Counted from the first letter of the stretch, positions 7,968 through 15,840 are shown. The stretch is DNA of 64,000 nucleotides from Nitrososphaerota archaeon (GCA_028867595.1 JAGWGB010000006.1:1-64000), one strand, 5' to 3'. Numbers and translations: made by a program. The notes: generated by a model from the sequence alone, not told the origin.

Positions 7968-9299
7968 GTGAGCTCATTTGGCTCTGTAGGTGGCTTGCTA
8001 CTTGGAATTTTGGGTCTATTAGCCGCTGCTTATGGGTTGAATTCTACCGTACCTTATGCAAATCATGCATTCGCAGTAGGTGTTGTAGGTGCAGCATCGG
8101 GCGGAATTATTGTTTGGTTAAACAGCAGAAAGACGGGAAAAAACATTCTCACCCAACAATATGAAGTAGCATCAACAAAGAATGATTCCACACTGGAACT
8201 GATAAAATACAAGAATCTTTATGAAGGATCTCCTGTTATGCAGCGAACTGTTAACACTGACGGAATAATAATAGAATGTAACCAAATGTATGTAAAGAAT
8301 TTTGGAAACGAAAAAAGTGACATTATTGGAAAATCTCTCTTTGAGCATGTTGCCGAATCCAATAGGGAGAATATGCAGAAAACATTTGAAAACTGGAAGA
8401 AAAGTGGCAGGGTTGAAAATGAGGAAATTTGGCTCAAACGAAAAGATGGTAGTACATTTCCGGCCTTGCTTAGTGCAAATAACATATACGACAACAAAGG
8501 CAAGTTAATTGGAAGCAACACGCTGATACGCGATATTTCTGAGACCTATCGTGCACATAAAATAGTAGATGATCACGAAAGACAGAAAATCCAACTTGAT
8601 GAATTAAAGAAGATGGATGCACTAAAAGAAGAATTCTACATGATGGTTTCAAAAGAATGCCAAATACCAATAGAAGCAGTAAAAAAATACTGTGACATCT
8701 TAAAAGACTCCGTAGCAGGCAAACTAGACTCCAGACAACTTGATGCAGTAAATGAGATTCACGATAACGCTGGAAAACTGGAACAAATGATACAGGATAT
8801 AATAGATGTGCAAAAACTCAATAGCAAAAAAATGGAATTCAAAAAAGAGTCGTTACAGGTTGATGAATTTATGCATAATTTGGATGATGCATTTTCTCCA
8901 ATGATGGAGGAAAAGAAGATCGAGCTTGTCACACAATCCTCTACTAGATATATGCTCAAAAGTGACAAAGCACGTATAAAGCAGGTATTTTACAATTTGG
9001 TGCAAAACGCAGTTGATTTTGTACCAAGCCAAGGAGGAAGAATAGAAATATCTGCAAGAGATGAAGGAGATTCCATATTATTTCATGTTAAAGACAACGG
9101 AATAGGAATATCTGAGAAAAGAAAAGAATCCGTCTTTAAGAAATTTTACCAAGTAGATCTCTCCTTTAAAAGAAAATATGGTGGAAGTGGATTTGGATTG
9201 GTTATCTGCAAAGGAATTGTAGAAAATCTTGGTGGGAAGATTTGGTTTGAAAGCAAAGAAGCCGAAGGGACTACATTTTATTTTTCAATTCCAAAATGA
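7968..9299 (+). CDS. PAS-domain histidine-kinase-like membrane protein lacking the phospho-acceptor histidine
   Basis: The GTG-started 443-residue protein has two membrane helices (about residues 5-25 and 31-51), a PAS sensor domain (about 80-192), a dimerisation/HisKA region (about 210-290) and a HATPase domain (about 325-442). The ATP-binding boxes look intact: NLVQNAVDF (N box), DNGIGIS (G1), FKKFYQVD (F) and GGSGFGLVICKGI (G2). The H box reads EFYMMVSKECQIPI, so the histidine expected after MVS is lysine (K229, codon AAA at 8652-8654). It may therefore sense and bind ATP without autophosphorylating, or act with another kinase. No response regulator gene is next to it. Confidence 0.85.
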   Translation: MSSFGSVGGLLLGILGLLAAAYGLNSTVPYANHAFAVGVVGAASGGIIVWLNSRKTGKNILTQQYEVASTKNDSTLELIKYKNLYEGSPVMQRTVNTDGIIIECNQMYVKNFGNEKSDIIGKSLFEHVAESNRENMQKTFENWKKSGRVENEEIWLKRKDGSTFPALLSANNIYDNKGKLIGSNTLIRDISETYRAHKIVDDHERQKIQLDELKKMDALKEEFYMMVSKECQIPIEAVKKYCDILKDSVAGKLDSRQLDAVNEIHDNAGKLEQMIQDIIDVQKLNSKKMEFKKESLQVDEFMHNLDDAFSPMMEEKKIELVTQSSTRYMLKSDKARIKQVFYNLVQNAVDFVPSQGGRIEISARDEGDSILFHVKDNGIGISEKRKESVFKKFYQVDLSFKRKYGGSGFGLVICKGIVENLGGKIWFESKEAEGTTFYFSIPK

Positions 9300-9325
9300 T
9301 AGTGAAATTATCATAAAACACTATA

Positions 9326-9399
9326 AGCTTCGAACGGGATTCGATCCCGCGACCTTTACCTTACCAAGGTAACGCTCTACCAGGCTGAGCTATCGAAGC
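9326..9399 (-). tRNA. tRNA-Thr (GGT)
   Basis: The minus strand folds into a full cloverleaf. The acceptor stem is GCTTCGA/TCGAAGC, and the anticodon stem TTACC/GGTAA encloses the loop TTGGTAA, giving anticodon GGT. The T arm is GCGGGATCGAATCCCG. U73 is the discriminator usual for archaeal Thr tRNAs. There is no intron and the CCA is not encoded. Confidence 0.95.
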
Positions 9400-9497
9400 A
9401 TGAAATGCTCGCCCTTCTGAATCCTTATTAATCTTACTTGGTTTCAAAATTTTTTTTCATAAAACGTTTAATTTCTCCAGACTTGCGCTAATAAAAC

Positions 9498-9622
9498 GCA
9501 GGAGTCGCCGAGCCTGGCCAAAGAAGGCAGTCAATGGCCTTTGGACGCGCGGGACTTAAGATCATAAAAAATGGGTGATCCCGTCTCTTAGGGGTTCGTG
9601 GGTTCAAATCCCACCTCCTGCA
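9498..9622 (+). tRNA. tRNA-Leu (TAA) with two introns
   Basis: The ends pair as GCAGGAG/CTCCTGC with A73. Removing 17 nt (9561-9577) after anticodon-loop position 37 and about 23 nt (9524-9546) from the D arm restores a standard Leu tRNA. The restored parts are D stem GCC/GGC, anticodon stem CGGGA/TCCCG around CTTAAGA (anticodon TAA) and T arm GTGGGTTCAAATCCCAC. Without the D-arm excision the D stem cannot form, so a non-canonical intron is inferred; its exact borders are from folding only. AAGGC/GCCTT can pair inside it. Confidence 0.88.
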
Positions 9623-9626
9623 CTTT

Positions 9627-10013
9627 TTACCTTTGATGTTTTATTCCCTTGGAATTTAGAACTTCATACACTTCAGAAAGTGAAAACACATACCCGACAT
9701 GAACGCAGTTCTTCTCTTCACATAACAAACAGTAAAGCTCACCATTTTGAACTGCTACTTCTGCAATTCTATTTTTGATATTGTCTTTTATCACTACTCG
9801 GTTGTCATCAGCTGAAATTTTTTCTAATTTAGGCGCATATCTTGCAAAGGTCTCATCTTTCTGCATCAGATCTTCCATCATGTAAGTGATGTATCCTGCA
9901 AAACTGTTGATACCTTTCATTGCGAGATCTTGTTTGTTTTTCCTGTAGATGTCGTGGAATCTATTGTATACTTCTTCTGAAACAGTTATTGATTTGAAAC
10001 CTGCTTTTGGCAA
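9627..10013 (-). CDS. RHH-like N-terminus fused to a cysteine-rich C-terminus, putative DNA-binding protein
   Basis: The 128-residue protein starts MPKAGFKSITVSEEVYNRF, a strand followed by a helix typical of ribbon-helix-helix DNA-binding proteins. Its C-terminal part has LYCLLCEEKNCVHVGY, a CxxC...C.H arrangement that could bind zinc. It is probably a small regulator. Its own promoter contains a 14-bp palindrome over the TATA position (see 10030-10043), which suggests autoregulation. Confidence 0.6.
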   Translation of the reverse strand: MPKAGFKSITVSEEVYNRFHDIYRKNKQDLAMKGINSFAGYITYMMEDLMQKDETFARYAPKLEKISADDNRVVIKDNIKNRIAEVAVQNGELYCLLCEEKNCVHVGYVFSLSEVYEVLNSKGIKHQR

Positions 10014-10029
10014 ATTATGTACCTATACC

Positions 10030-10043
10030 GTACTTTAAAGTAC
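10030..10043. promoter_or_regulatory. Palindrome over the TATA position of the RHH-like gene
   Basis: GTACTTTAAAGTAC is a perfect 14-bp palindrome. Its TTTAAA core is centred about 24 nt upstream of the minus-strand ATG at 10013, where a TATA box is expected. A dimeric regulator binding it would block TBP, so it is a candidate autoregulatory operator. Confidence 0.5.
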
Positions 10044-10310
10044 TAATATTTAACGTTTCTGAACGCGACTCTGTTAAGTTCTTGTCAGCTATTCTCTCTG
10101 TTAAATCCGTCACTTGCAATGCAAAATTTGGTGTCTTAATTGGTGATGAAGAATATTTCGTAAGAAAGAATTCTTGATCAAACTTAAGCATTTAGTATCA
10201 ATGATGCGTGTTTTTTATTTACTTTTTCTGTGTTTATACTCTCAATAGTGCGCTTGTAATTCAGACACAAAACTGCACTGGACCATCAGACCATACCAAA
10301 GTACCTATTG

Positions 10311-10337
10311 GCGGGGATCTGTATTTCAGATCCCTGC
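10311..10337. promoter_or_regulatory. 11-bp inverted repeat upstream of the CarH-like regulator
   Basis: GCGGGGATCTG and CAGATCCCTGC pair over 11 bp (one G-U in RNA) around a TATTT loop. It lies 14 nt upstream of the TATA-like box at 10351. It could be an operator, or a terminator hairpin for a transcript not seen here. Confidence 0.45.
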
Positions 10338-10382
10338 TGATTTTAATAATTCTATATACCGGCAAAACTAGATTAGAAATTA

Positions 10383-11279
10383 GTGACGCGAGGATACAAT
10401 CCAGAGCAAATAAGAGAAAAATTAATTGATGCACTAAGTCAGTCAAAAACTGGTCTTACTGGAATTGAAATCGCGGAAAAACTTCGTGTAAACCGAGTGA
10501 CAATGGCAAAATATCTCAAAGTTTTTGCTGCTGAAAGTCTCATTAAACAAAAAAACATTGGAAGCGTAAATCTTTGGTTCATTGAGAAAGGTGTAGATCA
10601 ACTAAGTTTTCCTGCAGATCTCTTTCAGGTAAAAAATCGCTATTTGGAATATGTGCTATCTGCGGCAAGCCAAGAAGTTCACAATCTGGTAAGAACATCA
10701 CTACATTCCGGCGCGAATCCTTCCAAATTGATAAGTGAAGTCATTGTATCGGCAATAGAGGCTGTAGAAAATTCGTATAAAAATGGGAAAATAGGCAAAT
10801 CAGAAAAGAACTTTCTTGACGAACTGATTACTTCATCGCTGTATTTGATTAAACTGTATGAAAAAGAAGTGGATACAAAAAAGAATGTAGTTATTCTTTC
10901 AACTGATCACAAAAATTCCCTTCTTGCACTTGCTGCTTCTGCCGCGTTTCAGACAGAAAAATGGAGAGTATCGCTTTTGGGAGACATGTCTTCTGCAATA
11001 GACGTAATGTTTGATATTGATCTGCAGAGATTCTTAAACAAAGCCTGGCCTAAAAGAGAGGGAATAATGATAATTGTCATATTCTCCTCAACAGAAGGTG
11101 AGACCAAATTTTTTTCTCAGGCAGTTGATACAAGTAGAGCAAAGTTTGGCAAGGGCTTGTATCTAGCATTATGCAGTGAAGTTATAAAGAAAACAAAAAA
11201 CACAGCTGATTTTGTCTCAGATGATATTGAACAACTACTGCAATGGTCTCAAACTGTATTTGAAAGCTCACTGAATTAA
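10383..11279 (+). CDS. HTH regulator with CarH-like corrinoid-binding-type sensor region
   Basis: The 298-residue protein starts at a leaderless-type GTG. An N-terminal winged HTH (about residues 8-68, TGIEIAEKLRVNRVTMAKYL) is followed by a helical bundle (about 85-165). The segment SLHSGANPSKLISEVI...SYKNGKIGKSEKNF resembles the cap domain of B12-binding proteins. A Rossmann-like C-terminus follows (about 170-290; VVILSTDHKNSLLALAASAAF, WRVSLLGDMSS). This order matches CarH/LitR-type photoreceptor or corrinoid regulators. The usual DxHxxG/ExH motif is degenerate (STDHKNS), so cobalamin binding is not assured. Confidence 0.6.
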   Translation: MTRGYNPEQIREKLIDALSQSKTGLTGIEIAEKLRVNRVTMAKYLKVFAAESLIKQKNIGSVNLWFIEKGVDQLSFPADLFQVKNRYLEYVLSAASQEVHNLVRTSLHSGANPSKLISEVIVSAIEAVENSYKNGKIGKSEKNFLDELITSSLYLIKLYEKEVDTKKNVVILSTDHKNSLLALAASAAFQTEKWRVSLLGDMSSAIDVMFDIDLQRFLNKAWPKREGIMIIVIFSSTEGETKFFSQAVDTSRAKFGKGLYLALCSEVIKKTKNTADFVSDDIEQLLQWSQTVFESSLN

Positions 11280-11626
11280 TGAGACAAGATTTTTAGCACT
11301 TTGAATGGAATCTCTGAAAAATTAACTCCTTTTTCAGCAGAAATTAGAAGAACGCTATCTTTTAGGGGGAAACTCATTATGATGACTTTCTCTCTATATG
11401 ACATTGCAAACTGTACTGGCCCTAGAACTTTGTCAAACTCACGTCTCATTTTTGCTCTGAGAACCAATTCCATGTATAGCATTTCATCATCTCTCGAGTC
11501 CTCAAGAGACTTGAGCCCCTCTCGCATCCCTCCGCCAATTAATCTTCCTTTTTCATTTATCAGACCTGCAAATCTTATCTTGGGATCAAGCTCCATCACT
11601 TTCTTGCATATTTTTTCATATTCCAT
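11276..11626 (-). CDS. DUF6659-type, roadblock-like conserved thaumarchaeal protein
   Basis: The 116-residue protein reads as an alternating alpha/beta domain (KIRFAGLINEKGRLIGGG, FAMSYREKVIIMSFPL, SVLLISAEKG), the pattern of roadblock/LC7-like small proteins that are numerous in Thaumarchaeota. Function is unknown. Its 3' end overlaps the convergent regulator gene by 4 nt. Confidence 0.65.
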   Translation of the reverse strand: MEYEKICKKVMELDPKIRFAGLINEKGRLIGGGMREGLKSLEDSRDDEMLYMELVLRAKMRREFDKVLGPVQFAMSYREKVIIMSFPLKDSVLLISAEKGVNFSEIPFKVLKILSH

Positions 11627-11741
11627 TACTTGTCACCCTATTGCCTTGTGCTGAAAGATTGTTTCTTGGCAACAAGGATGATAGCATGTACGACTATTTA
11701 TCGAGATCCCTTCTCGAAATAATCATAGTTTAAAACAAAAA

Positions 11742-11829
11742 TGGGCCGAATGGGATTCGAACCCACGACCTTTCGATATCTGAATAATTTTATCAGTCGA
11801 ACGCTCCAGCCAAGCTGAGCTATCGGCCC
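11742..11829 (-). tRNA. tRNA-Ile (GAT) with a 13-nt anticodon-loop intron
   Basis: The acceptor stem is GGGCCGA/TTCGGCCC with A73. The anticodon stem TTCGA/TCGAA encloses 20 nt; removing 13 nt (about 11778-11790) after position 37 leaves the loop CTGATAA with anticodon GAT. The T arm is GTGGGTTCGAATCCCAT. The intron sits at the canonical archaeal site. Confidence 0.93.
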
Positions 11830-11855
11830 AAGAAATTTTCCGATTCAACTGTCAT

Positions 11856-12416
11856 TTAAGTCTGCTGGCTTTTCCATTTGATGGAGCAGCCCATGGATGG
11901 GTCAAAGTCTTTCTCTATCTTTTTTCCAGCAAGTATTTTCTCTATATTTGCAATCATTGTTTTCTCAGTAGGGGTGTCTTCTGGTTTCATAGCGTTGTCT
12001 ATTCTACCGTGAAAAACAAGATTTTTGTTATTGTCAAAGAGGAATGGATCTGGAGTACACACAGCACCGTATTTCTTTGCTACTTGCTGCGTTTCATCTA
12101 CAAGATATGTGAATTTTATGCCTTTTTCTTCTGCAAACTTTTTCATGTTCTCAAAACTGTCATCAGGATAATTTGTCGGGTCATTGCTGTTTATCCCTAT
12201 CATTGCTATCTTTCCATTGAATTTTCCATAAATCTCATTCATGGCAGATACTTTGGCTTGAACATATGGACAGTGGTTGCACATGAAAATGACTAGTGTT
12301 GCTGGATAATCCTTGAATTCTGACAAGGAATGTCTCTTGTCATCAATTCCAAGCAAATTGAAATCGGGTGCCTTGTCGCCTGCTTTTAAAACAACCTCAG
12401 ACTTGAGCAAGACCAT
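11856..12416 (-). CDS. Redoxin of the AhpC/TSA-thioredoxin family
   Basis: The 186-residue protein has a thioredoxin fold with the active-site motif CNHC in FMCNHCPYVQA, the preceding APDFNLLGIDDKRHSLSEFK strand-helix of peroxiredoxin-like proteins, and GAVCTPDPFLF with the cis-proline region. It probably reduces disulfides or peroxides. The ATG at 12416 is preferred. A longer reading from 12497 adds a hydrophobic N-terminus but would enter the region of the divergent tRNA-Ala promoter and stop at the tRNA itself. Confidence 0.85.
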   Translation of the reverse strand: MVLLKSEVVLKAGDKAPDFNLLGIDDKRHSLSEFKDYPATLVIFMCNHCPYVQAKVSAMNEIYGKFNGKIAMIGINSNDPTNYPDDSFENMKKFAEEKGIKFTYLVDETQQVAKKYGAVCTPDPFLFDNNKNLVFHGRIDNAMKPEDTPTEKTMIANIEKILAGKKIEKDFDPSMGCSIKWKSQQT

Positions 12417-12498
12417 GACAATTTTGATGAATAATATCAATAAAATCTTTGCCACGAAGAGAACAATTAAAATCCACGCACTTTTGAGTTCATACAAT

Positions 12499-12570
12499 GG
12501 GCTGGTAGTTCAGCGGTAGAATACCCGCCTTGCACGCGGGGGGTCTGGGGTTCAAATCCCCACCAGTCCA
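12499..12570 (+). tRNA. tRNA-Ala (TGC)
   Basis: The acceptor stem is GGGCTGG/CCAGTCC (one G-U). The anticodon stem CCCGC/GCGGG surrounds CTTGCAC, giving anticodon TGC. The T arm is CTGGGGTTCAAATCCCCA and the discriminator is A73. There is no intron. Confidence 0.96.
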
Positions 12571-12668
12571 TTCCTATTGTTGGTTCAATCAGATCGCTTT
12601 CTGAATACAATTTTTGTCTTGATAAATATGGTATTCTTTATAGTATGGCATACAGTGGGCATCATTAA

Positions 12669-12836
12669 ATGACGTGGGATTTTGATTTTGAGATGCTATT
12701 TTATCTTGCCATGATTACAGCAGGCTTTTTCATGGCTCCGATGGAATCTACTCCGCCTTATTTTCTTGTTGCAGGAGTTGCTCTTGTTGGGGCAGGCTTT
12801 GGTCTAGTGTATCGTAAAGTCAAAAAGAAAAAATGA
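12669..12836 (+). CDS. Small two-span membrane protein (55 aa)
   Basis: An ATG frame at 12669 encodes MTWDFDFEMLFYLAMITAG..., with two hydrophobic helices (about residues 9-22 and 31-48) and a basic end (YRKVKKKK). A TATA-like TCTTTATAGT (12635-12644) lies about 28 nt upstream, supporting a leaderless gene. No family is recognised. Confidence 0.6.
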   Translation: MTWDFDFEMLFYLAMITAGFFMAPMESTPPYFLVAGVALVGAGFGLVYRKVKKKK

Positions 12837-12842
12837 CTCTGA

Positions 12843-13205
12843 CTATGCCTTAAATTTAGATCCTGTTTTTAACTTGGCTGCAAGCTTGCTGAATATCTCG
12901 TTATGACTAACGTCTGTAAAGTTTACTGCACCGCCCTCTCTTATTACTTGACGTTCAAACTTTTCCTTTATGGCAAAAGTCACTGAGGAATAATGAATTC
13001 TTCCTTTTAGTTTCTCCTGGACTGTAGTCTCAGTATCTGGGAAGGTAGAAAAATGAAATGCAATTCCGCCCGCCCAAAAAATTGTAGGTATACCTCCACC
13101 AGCTGATCGTGCAGTCGCAATTACTTGAATAATCCAATCTTCAAACTTTAGCTCAAGCACTTCATGTATGACTAGTTCTTTCCATGGATCTACTATTATC
13201 TCCAA
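12843..13205 (-). CDS. Conserved hypothetical protein
   Basis: The 120-residue soluble protein starts MEIIVDPWKELVIHEVLELKFEDWI and alternates strands and helices, with a GGGIPTIFWAGGIAFHFS centre. No motif points to a function. It converges on the small membrane gene with only 6 nt between the stop codons. Confidence 0.6.
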   Translation of the reverse strand: MEIIVDPWKELVIHEVLELKFEDWIIQVIATARSAGGGIPTIFWAGGIAFHFSTFPDTETTVQEKLKGRIHYSSVTFAIKEKFERQVIREGGAVNFTDVSHNEIFSKLAAKLKTGSKFKA

Positions 13206-13338
13206 ATCTAGTTTGAACTCGTGACATCATTTATTTAAAAAGAATGTTCTATTGTAAAGATCGTCCTAGCGTTAAAGGCATTCCTGAAAGATGGATTTAA
13301 ATAGTATAGCAGGTTGTGATTAGCTAGGTAATTAAGAA

Positions 13339-13443
13339 ATGCAAGATTGGAGTCAAGCAGGCGTATACATACCATTGGCCGTTGGTTTAATCCCCGGTTT
13401 CGTATATTGGTGTGTTATCACCGCAATGAAGAAACACAAGTAA
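13339..13443 (+). CDS. 34-residue single-span membrane protein
   Basis: The frame encodes MQDWSQAGVYIPLAVGLIPG followed by FVYWCVITAMKKHK: one hydrophobic helix with a short acidic N-terminus and a basic C-terminus. ATTTAAATAGTA (about 13294-13305) is a plausible promoter element. Tiny proteins of this type occur in many Thaumarchaeota; this is a family impression, not a search result. Confidence 0.6.
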   Translation: MQDWSQAGVYIPLAVGLIPGFVYWCVITAMKKHK

Positions 13444-13569
13444 GTTACCACCTTTTATTCTTCTTTTTATAATTCATTAAATGTAATTTTTTGGTAAAAG
13501 CTTCTCATCCACGTTGTATAGATTATGATATGTCGCATATGATTAATCACCTACGCAGATTTAGGATGT

Positions 13570-14649
13570 ATGAAACTTGCAATCTTCTCTGTTTTGCTGA
13601 TCATTACACTATTCTCAACTGATGCTGCGTGGATAGCAGATGGAGATATGCAACAACCATGTCAGCCTACTGCAGCACCAGGGGGAGAAAACTTGCCTCA
13701 GCCAAGTTCGATTCAAGTTTTTATCTGTTCATCCTACAGCTACAAGGCACCAGACGGCACAACAGTTGTACTTGGCGAGGTTCAGAACAATATGGATACT
13801 CCAATAACCGCAGTCAAGGTGGGAATTACTTTTGAGGATGCCAATCATAACGTACTTGAATACAAGACTGGTACAACACTTCTTCAAGTTATTGCTCCGA
13901 AATCTCTGGCTCCATTCTCTATATCTTCTACAAAACCTAATCCTTCAATTACGCAGGTATCTGTAAATTTGGCAGGATTTGCACCTGCATCATCAAGAGA
14001 TCAAGTCCTAGTAATATCTCCCGGATCACTTCAGGTATCTGACAATATGATGCTACAGGGTACAATAAAGAACGAGGGGACATCTACTTCTACTAACACT
14101 AGAATCTACTTGCTATCATATGACGCATTTCAAAGAGTAGTTTCAGTTGGTACTGCTACAATACCTATCATTGGTGCAGGCAGCACAGCAAACTTTACTA
14201 TAGCATCTGCACCAAGCAGTCGAGCTAAAACATTCCAAGTTATTGCAGAATCTGACAGCTACCAATCATTACCAACAGATGTATCTAATATTGTCGCATC
14301 GCTTCCAGTAATCATAGGTAACACAAACGTCACAAACCCATCTGGAAGTTCATATTCTTCAATACCAGTATATGCACCAGTTAAGATTAGTAGTGACATG
14401 ACATACCTTCTCAACAATCCCCAATCCTATGTCTATTATGTGCAGATAAAGAAATTTGGAGGAGAGGTTGCATTTATTGGAAATTCGACTGGTGTATTTT
14501 TGGGAGGGACAGATCAAACGCATACCGAGTCTGTATCATGGACTCCTGATACAGCTGGTTCGTATTATGTGGAGACTTATGTGTGGGACTCTAACGGTGT
14601 TCCTCTATCCTCTGCAGGAACTCGAATCAATATAGTGCTTGTGAAGTAA
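13570..14649 (+). CDS. Secreted/cell-surface protein with FxLYD-like beta domains
   Basis: The 359-residue protein has a cleavable-looking signal peptide (about residues 1-20, MKLAIFSVLLIITLFSTDAA). It then has two or three immunoglobulin-like beta domains: VVLGEVQNNMDTPITAVKVG (about 65-85) and LQGTIKNEGTSTSTNTRIYL (about 160-180) carry the FxLYD-type pattern, and a C-terminal Ig-like domain contains WTPDTAGSYYVETYVWD. Such proteins sit outside the cell or in the S-layer. The substrate or partner is unknown. Confidence 0.7.
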   Translation: MKLAIFSVLLIITLFSTDAAWIADGDMQQPCQPTAAPGGENLPQPSSIQVFICSSYSYKAPDGTTVVLGEVQNNMDTPITAVKVGITFEDANHNVLEYKTGTTLLQVIAPKSLAPFSISSTKPNPSITQVSVNLAGFAPASSRDQVLVISPGSLQVSDNMMLQGTIKNEGTSTSTNTRIYLLSYDAFQRVVSVGTATIPIIGAGSTANFTIASAPSSRAKTFQVIAESDSYQSLPTDVSNIVASLPVIIGNTNVTNPSGSSYSSIPVYAPVKISSDMTYLLNNPQSYVYYVQIKKFGGEVAFIGNSTGVFLGGTDQTHTESVSWTPDTAGSYYVETYVWDSNGVPLSSAGTRINIVLVK

Positions 14650-14685
14650 TAATATCATATAGCACTAATTAACATCAATATCTTG

Positions 14686-15162
14686 ATGAAAAAATATTCA
14701 TTAGCAGCTCTTGGTGGGACATTTGATCTTTTGCACAAAGGTCACATGGAACTTTTACGTAGTGGATTTGAAATATCGTCCAAAGTGATTATAGGATTAA
14801 CCAGTGATGAGTTTGCTAAAAGAAAAGGAAAGAAACTCATCCATGATTACGCACAAAGATACAACACATTGGAAAGCACAATCAAGAAAAATTTTCCAGG
14901 TGAAAAATACGAGATAAGCAAACTTGAAAATGATTTTGGTCCTGCAGTTTTAGAAAAAGAAGTAAAAGCCTTGGTTGTAAGCGAAGAAACTGCATTTCAA
15001 GGAAATGAACTGAACAAGCTACGAAGACAGAGAAATTCGCCCGAAGTGGAGGTAATCGTGGTACCAATGGCCCTTGCAAAAGACGGCAAACGCATATCAA
15101 CCTCAAGAATTCGAAACTCTGAGATTGATTCTGACGGAAATATTCTTGCTGTTGACAAATAG
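14686..15162 (+). CDS. coaD: Phosphopantetheine adenylyltransferase, archaeal type
   Basis: This nucleotidyltransferase converts 4'-phosphopantetheine and ATP to dephospho-CoA, the fourth step of CoA synthesis. The 158-residue protein has the TFDLLHKGH (T/HxGH) nucleotide-binding motif at about residues 13-21 and ISTSRIR (the ISSTxxR counterpart) near residue 140. The ATG at 14686 is preferred over a TTG one codon earlier. Confidence 0.9.
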   Translation: MKKYSLAALGGTFDLLHKGHMELLRSGFEISSKVIIGLTSDEFAKRKGKKLIHDYAQRYNTLESTIKKNFPGEKYEISKLENDFGPAVLEKEVKALVVSEETAFQGNELNKLRRQRNSPEVEVIVVPMALAKDGKRISTSRIRNSEIDSDGNILAVDK

Positions 15163-15199
15163 CTTTCCTATATTTGAGTAATCGCTCTAAAACCCCGCA

Positions 15200-15547
15200 A
15201 TGCCTTGTACATCATTGAAAGAAATAACAAATGCCATGCTAGGCAAGATGTCTTCAGACATTGCTAGTCTAAAGGACGGGCTTGATCCTGAAAACATTGC
15301 ATTTTGGTACAAGAAGGTAATTGCAGAAGCAAAAGATATGGCTCCGCCGTGGCTTGTAGACAAAATAAATGTCAAACAAGACCCTATACTGTATCTCAAG
15401 TTTAACTTGGATGTCTCAAAACGAGCAGTGCGATATCTTATGATTGCAATAGCAAATAACATTGATGACATGCCATACTCTACAAAGCTGTATTTTCTTA
15501 AAGTACAGGAAATCGTATCTCAAGAAATGGACAGGTCACTAGTGTGA
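15200..15547 (+). CDS. Conserved hypothetical protein
   Basis: The 115-residue, mostly helical soluble protein starts MPCTSLKEITNAMLGKMSSD, and a later segment is KRAVRYLMIAIANNIDDMPY. No known domain is recognised. It converges on the next hypothetical gene with a 2-nt gap. Confidence 0.55.
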   Translation: MPCTSLKEITNAMLGKMSSDIASLKDGLDPENIAFWYKKVIAEAKDMAPPWLVDKINVKQDPILYLKFNLDVSKRAVRYLMIAIANNIDDMPYSTKLYFLKVQEIVSQEMDRSLV

Positions 15548-15549
15548 AA

Positions 15550-15831
15550 CTATTCTTTTATTATTTCTACCACGTTTTCAGCAACCGTAGTGTCTAAAAG
15601 TTTATCCGTATTTTCTATCACAGACTGGATAAAATCTGCAAAAGACTCTGCCTCTTTTCTATCCTTCAAAAGTATACTATGGGCAGATTTGTCCTTCAGT
15701 GATATCACAAGCTCGTTTTCAATTATCTCAAGTATTCCAGTAATGAATGTCTCTTTGTCATCTTTGATGTAGATTAAACTTGCAAGCTTTTGCGCCTCGT
15801 ACGCATCTTCACAAATTATTCTTTTTTTCAT
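15550..15831 (-). CDS. Conserved hypothetical protein
   Basis: The 93-residue protein begins MKKRIICEDAYEAQKLASLI and reads as a small alpha/beta domain. It sits 9 nt downstream of trpS on the same strand and may be co-transcribed with it. Function is unknown. Confidence 0.55.
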   Translation of the reverse strand: MKKRIICEDAYEAQKLASLIYIKDDKETFITGILEIIENELVISLKDKSAHSILLKDRKEAESFADFIQSVIENTDKLLDTTVAENVVEIIKE

Positions 15832-15840
15832 TTCTAAAGA

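Larger units (their letters stand above)
10014..10382. other. 369-nt gene-free regulatory stretch
   Basis: No coding frame of note was found here. It holds the promoter of the RHH-like gene (left side), an 11-bp hairpin (10311-10337) and the promoter of the CarH-like regulator (TATA-like TCTATATACC, 10351-10360, about 27 nt before the GTG at 10383). The middle (10080-10300) shows nothing recognisable. Confidence 0.5.

Noticed and set aside
12417-12497. N-terminal extension of the redoxin by 27 hydrophobic residues
   Set aside because: It would run up to the divergent tRNA-Ala gene and leave no promoter; the ATG at 12416 gives a normal redoxin. A membrane-anchored form cannot be wholly excluded.
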